Source: Streptomyces sp. AJS327
GTDB lineage: Bacteria > Actinomycetota > Actinomycetes > Streptomycetales > Streptomycetaceae
Direction of reading: 5' to 3'
DNA: 64,000 bases
Assembly: GCF_013450295.1 (NCBI RefSeq)
Contig: NZ_SKBR01000001.1
Span: forward strand, 1,058,001 to 1,122,000
Positions 62,661 to 64,000 of this stretch are shown piece after piece. Each line of letters opens with the position of its first letter. Position 1 is the stretch's first letter. Below the pieces are notes generated by a model. That model saw only the letters and a program-made list of their open reading frames with translations. It had not been told where the DNA came from and did not search any database. The translations under genes were made by a program, and so were the position numbers.

Positions 62661-64000
62661 TCAGTACACGGGGCGTTCGGTGTCGCCCGCGAGCGCGGCT
62701 TCCCAGGCGGGTACCGGGGGCAGGTGGTCGATCATGTGCGGTACCTGGACGTCCACGTACAGCGGGGCCGGGGACGCGGCGAACTCTCGTACAGTTTCCC
62801 GGAGTTTGCCCAGATCCCGCACCTGGATCCCGCGCACGCCGCATGCCTCGGCGACCGCCACCGCGTCGATGGTGCCCGGGTCGACGCCGAAGTACCGCCG
62901 CTCGGTGTAGAGATGCTGGAGCATCTTGATCCAGCCGAGGCTGTTGTTGGTGAACTGCACGTAGAGCACCGGGACTCCGAGCCGCGCGATGGTCTCCAGC
63001 TCGCCGCAGGCCATGGCGAAGCTGCCGTCCGCGGTGAGGGCGACGACCCGGCGGTCGGGGCGGGCGAGGCTGGCACCGACGGCGGCGGGGATGGCGTACC
63101 CCATGGGCCCGTGCCCGCGCGGCACGATGACGGTGCGCCCGGCGTCCCGAGTCCGCCAGTACACCGAGGTGTTGGGCGTCGGGGTGCCCGGGTCCGCGAC
63201 GACGAGGGTGTCGGGGCCCAGCTCCTCCGCGAGGATCCGCACGATGTCGGAGGGCAGCAGCTGCTCGTCGGGGAGGTCGGGCAGCGTGGCGCGTTCGCCG
63301 CCCACGCTGCCGAGCGACGCCTCCCAGGCGGAGTTGGCCGCCCGCAGTTCCTCCCGGCGGATCTGGCGGACGGCGTCCGGGGCGCGGTCGACGGCGTCGA
63401 GGAGCTGGGCGAGCACGGTGTCGGCGTCTCCGACGAGCGGGATGCTGCCGGGGAAGTTGCGGCCCGCGCGGTCGGCGTCGACGTCGATCTGGATGACGGT
63501 GGGGCCGTTCCGGCTCGGCCCGGTCCAGCTGTTGGTGTCGGTGGCGTTGGCGCGGGTGCCGACCAGGAGCACCACGTCGGCCTCGGCCAGCAGCGTGTTG
63601 GCGTGCGCCCGGGCCCCGTTGTTGCCCACCGGACCGGCCGACCACGGGTCGCTGTCGGGGATGGCGCCCTTGCCGTGGATGGTGGTGGCGACCGGCATGG
63701 CCAGCCGTTCGGCGAGGGCGGCCAGGGTTCCGTGCGCCTCCGACACGTGGATCCCGGAGCCGACGAGCGCGGCGGGCGCGCTCCCCGTGGACAGTGCCCG
63801 CGCGGCCTCCCGCACCCGTTCCGCCTCGGCCGCCGGGCGGGTGCGGGGCAGTGCGGTGGCCCGCGCGGTCAGTTCTTCGGGCAGCCGCGCCTCGGCCGGT
63901 TCGACCAGCTGGTCCAGCACGTTCTCGGGGAGCACCAGGGCGACGGGTGCGGGGCGTCCGGTGGTGGCCTGGCGCAGCGCCTCGTCGAGCAGTGCCGGGA
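62661..64000 (-). CDS. Thiamine-diphosphate-dependent enzyme, acetolactate synthase/2-oxoacid decarboxylase family, N-terminus outside window
   Basis: At least 446 residues; the frame continues past the right edge. Visible parts: end of the Pyr domain (LLDEALRQATTGRPAPVALV, PENV), the central domain (ALVGSGIHVSEAHG, VLLVGTRANATDTNSW, VIQIDVDADRAGRNF) and the PP domain (GPMGYAIPAAVGASLARPDR, ThDP/Mg motif ADGSFAMACGELETIARLG, and NNSLGW). The presence of Asn-Asn in the last motif fits the family. Substrate specificity (acetolactate, benzoylformate, glyoxylate, sulfoacetaldehyde) cannot be read. A GntR-type regulator follows. Confidence 0.88.
   Translation of the reverse strand, partial: PALLDEALRQATTGRPAPVALVLPENVLDQLVEPAEARLPEELTARATALPRTRPAAEAERVREAARALSTGSAPAALVGSGIHVSEAHGTLAALAERLAMPVATTIHGKGAIPDSDPWSAGPVGNNGARAHANTLLAEADVVLLVGTRANATDTNSWTGPSRNGPTVIQIDVDADRAGRNFPGSIPLVGDADTVLAQLLDAVDRAPDAVRQIRREELRAANSAWEASLGSVGGERATLPDLPDEQLLPSDIVRILAEELGPDTLVVADPGTPTPNTSVYWRTRDAGRTVIVPRGHGPMGYAIPAAVGASLARPDRRVVALTADGSFAMACGELETIARLGVPVLYVQFTNNSLGWIKMLQHLYTERRYFGVDPGTIDAVAVAEACGVRGIQVRDLGKLRETVREFAASPAPLYVDVQVPHMIDHLPPVPAWEAALAGDTERPVY

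Overview
The window is chromosomal DNA of a Streptomyces or close relative. Supporting signs are very high GC, third-codon GC bias, many GTG starts, short start/stop overlaps, leaderless-looking genes, an XRE/DUF5753 regulator and a DUF397 gene, Tat and lipoprotein signals, and a type I-E CRISPR-Cas locus with a Cas3-Cse1 fusion. No rRNA, tRNA, transposase or integrase was seen. Both window edges cut genes: a beta-lactamase-fold serine hydrolase on the left and a thiamine-diphosphate enzyme on the right.

1-16.2 kb: the serine hydrolase end, an ArsR-type regulator, a DUF993 protein and a DHA2-type drug exporter with a long inverted repeat upstream. Next is a compact persulfide-detoxification locus: a persulfide dioxygenase-rhodanese fusion, a TSUP sulfite exporter, a CstR-like repressor and a membrane rhodanese. 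Three near-identical ATACCCC-n-GGGGTAA operators link these genes. Then come an unrecognised 38-residue peptide gene with a strong ribosome binding site, an XRE/DUF5753 regulator and a ROK-family regulator whose 3' end is duplicated.

16.2-35.7 kb: NADP-type glutamate dehydrogenase, followed by a cobalamin (B12) corrin-ring cluster on both strands (cobL, cobM, cbiD, cobK, cobIJ, a cobG-cobH fusion frame, cobN). A cobalamin riboswitch precedes cobN. A deletion scar of a divergent SDR/TetR gene pair lies inside the cluster. After cobN are a GNAT acetyltransferase, a CPBP membrane protease and an amidase.

36.2-40 kb: a three-gene set (helical hypothetical protein, large WXG100/DUF6571-like protein, lipoprotein) that looks like cargo of a specialised secretion system. 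Base composition falls toward its 3' end.

40.2-55.5 kb: a complete type I-E CRISPR-Cas locus. Array 1 has 27 repeats. A lipoprotein gene and a two-repeat mini-array sit just upstream of the cas promoter. The operon is cas3-cse1 (fused), cse2, cas7, cas5, cas6e, cas1, cas2, followed by array 2 with 32 repeats. The two large arrays share a leader and are read on the + strand. Repeat variants show that array 2 is the one that grew by adding units carrying a new repeat allele at the leader end. An orphan DUF397 gene follows array 2.

55.6-64 kb: a secreted SGNH hydrolase with a ricin-type lectin domain, a coiled-coil protein of unknown function, a Tat-exported family 3 glycosidase, and a GntR/FadR regulator downstream of a ThDP-dependent enzyme.
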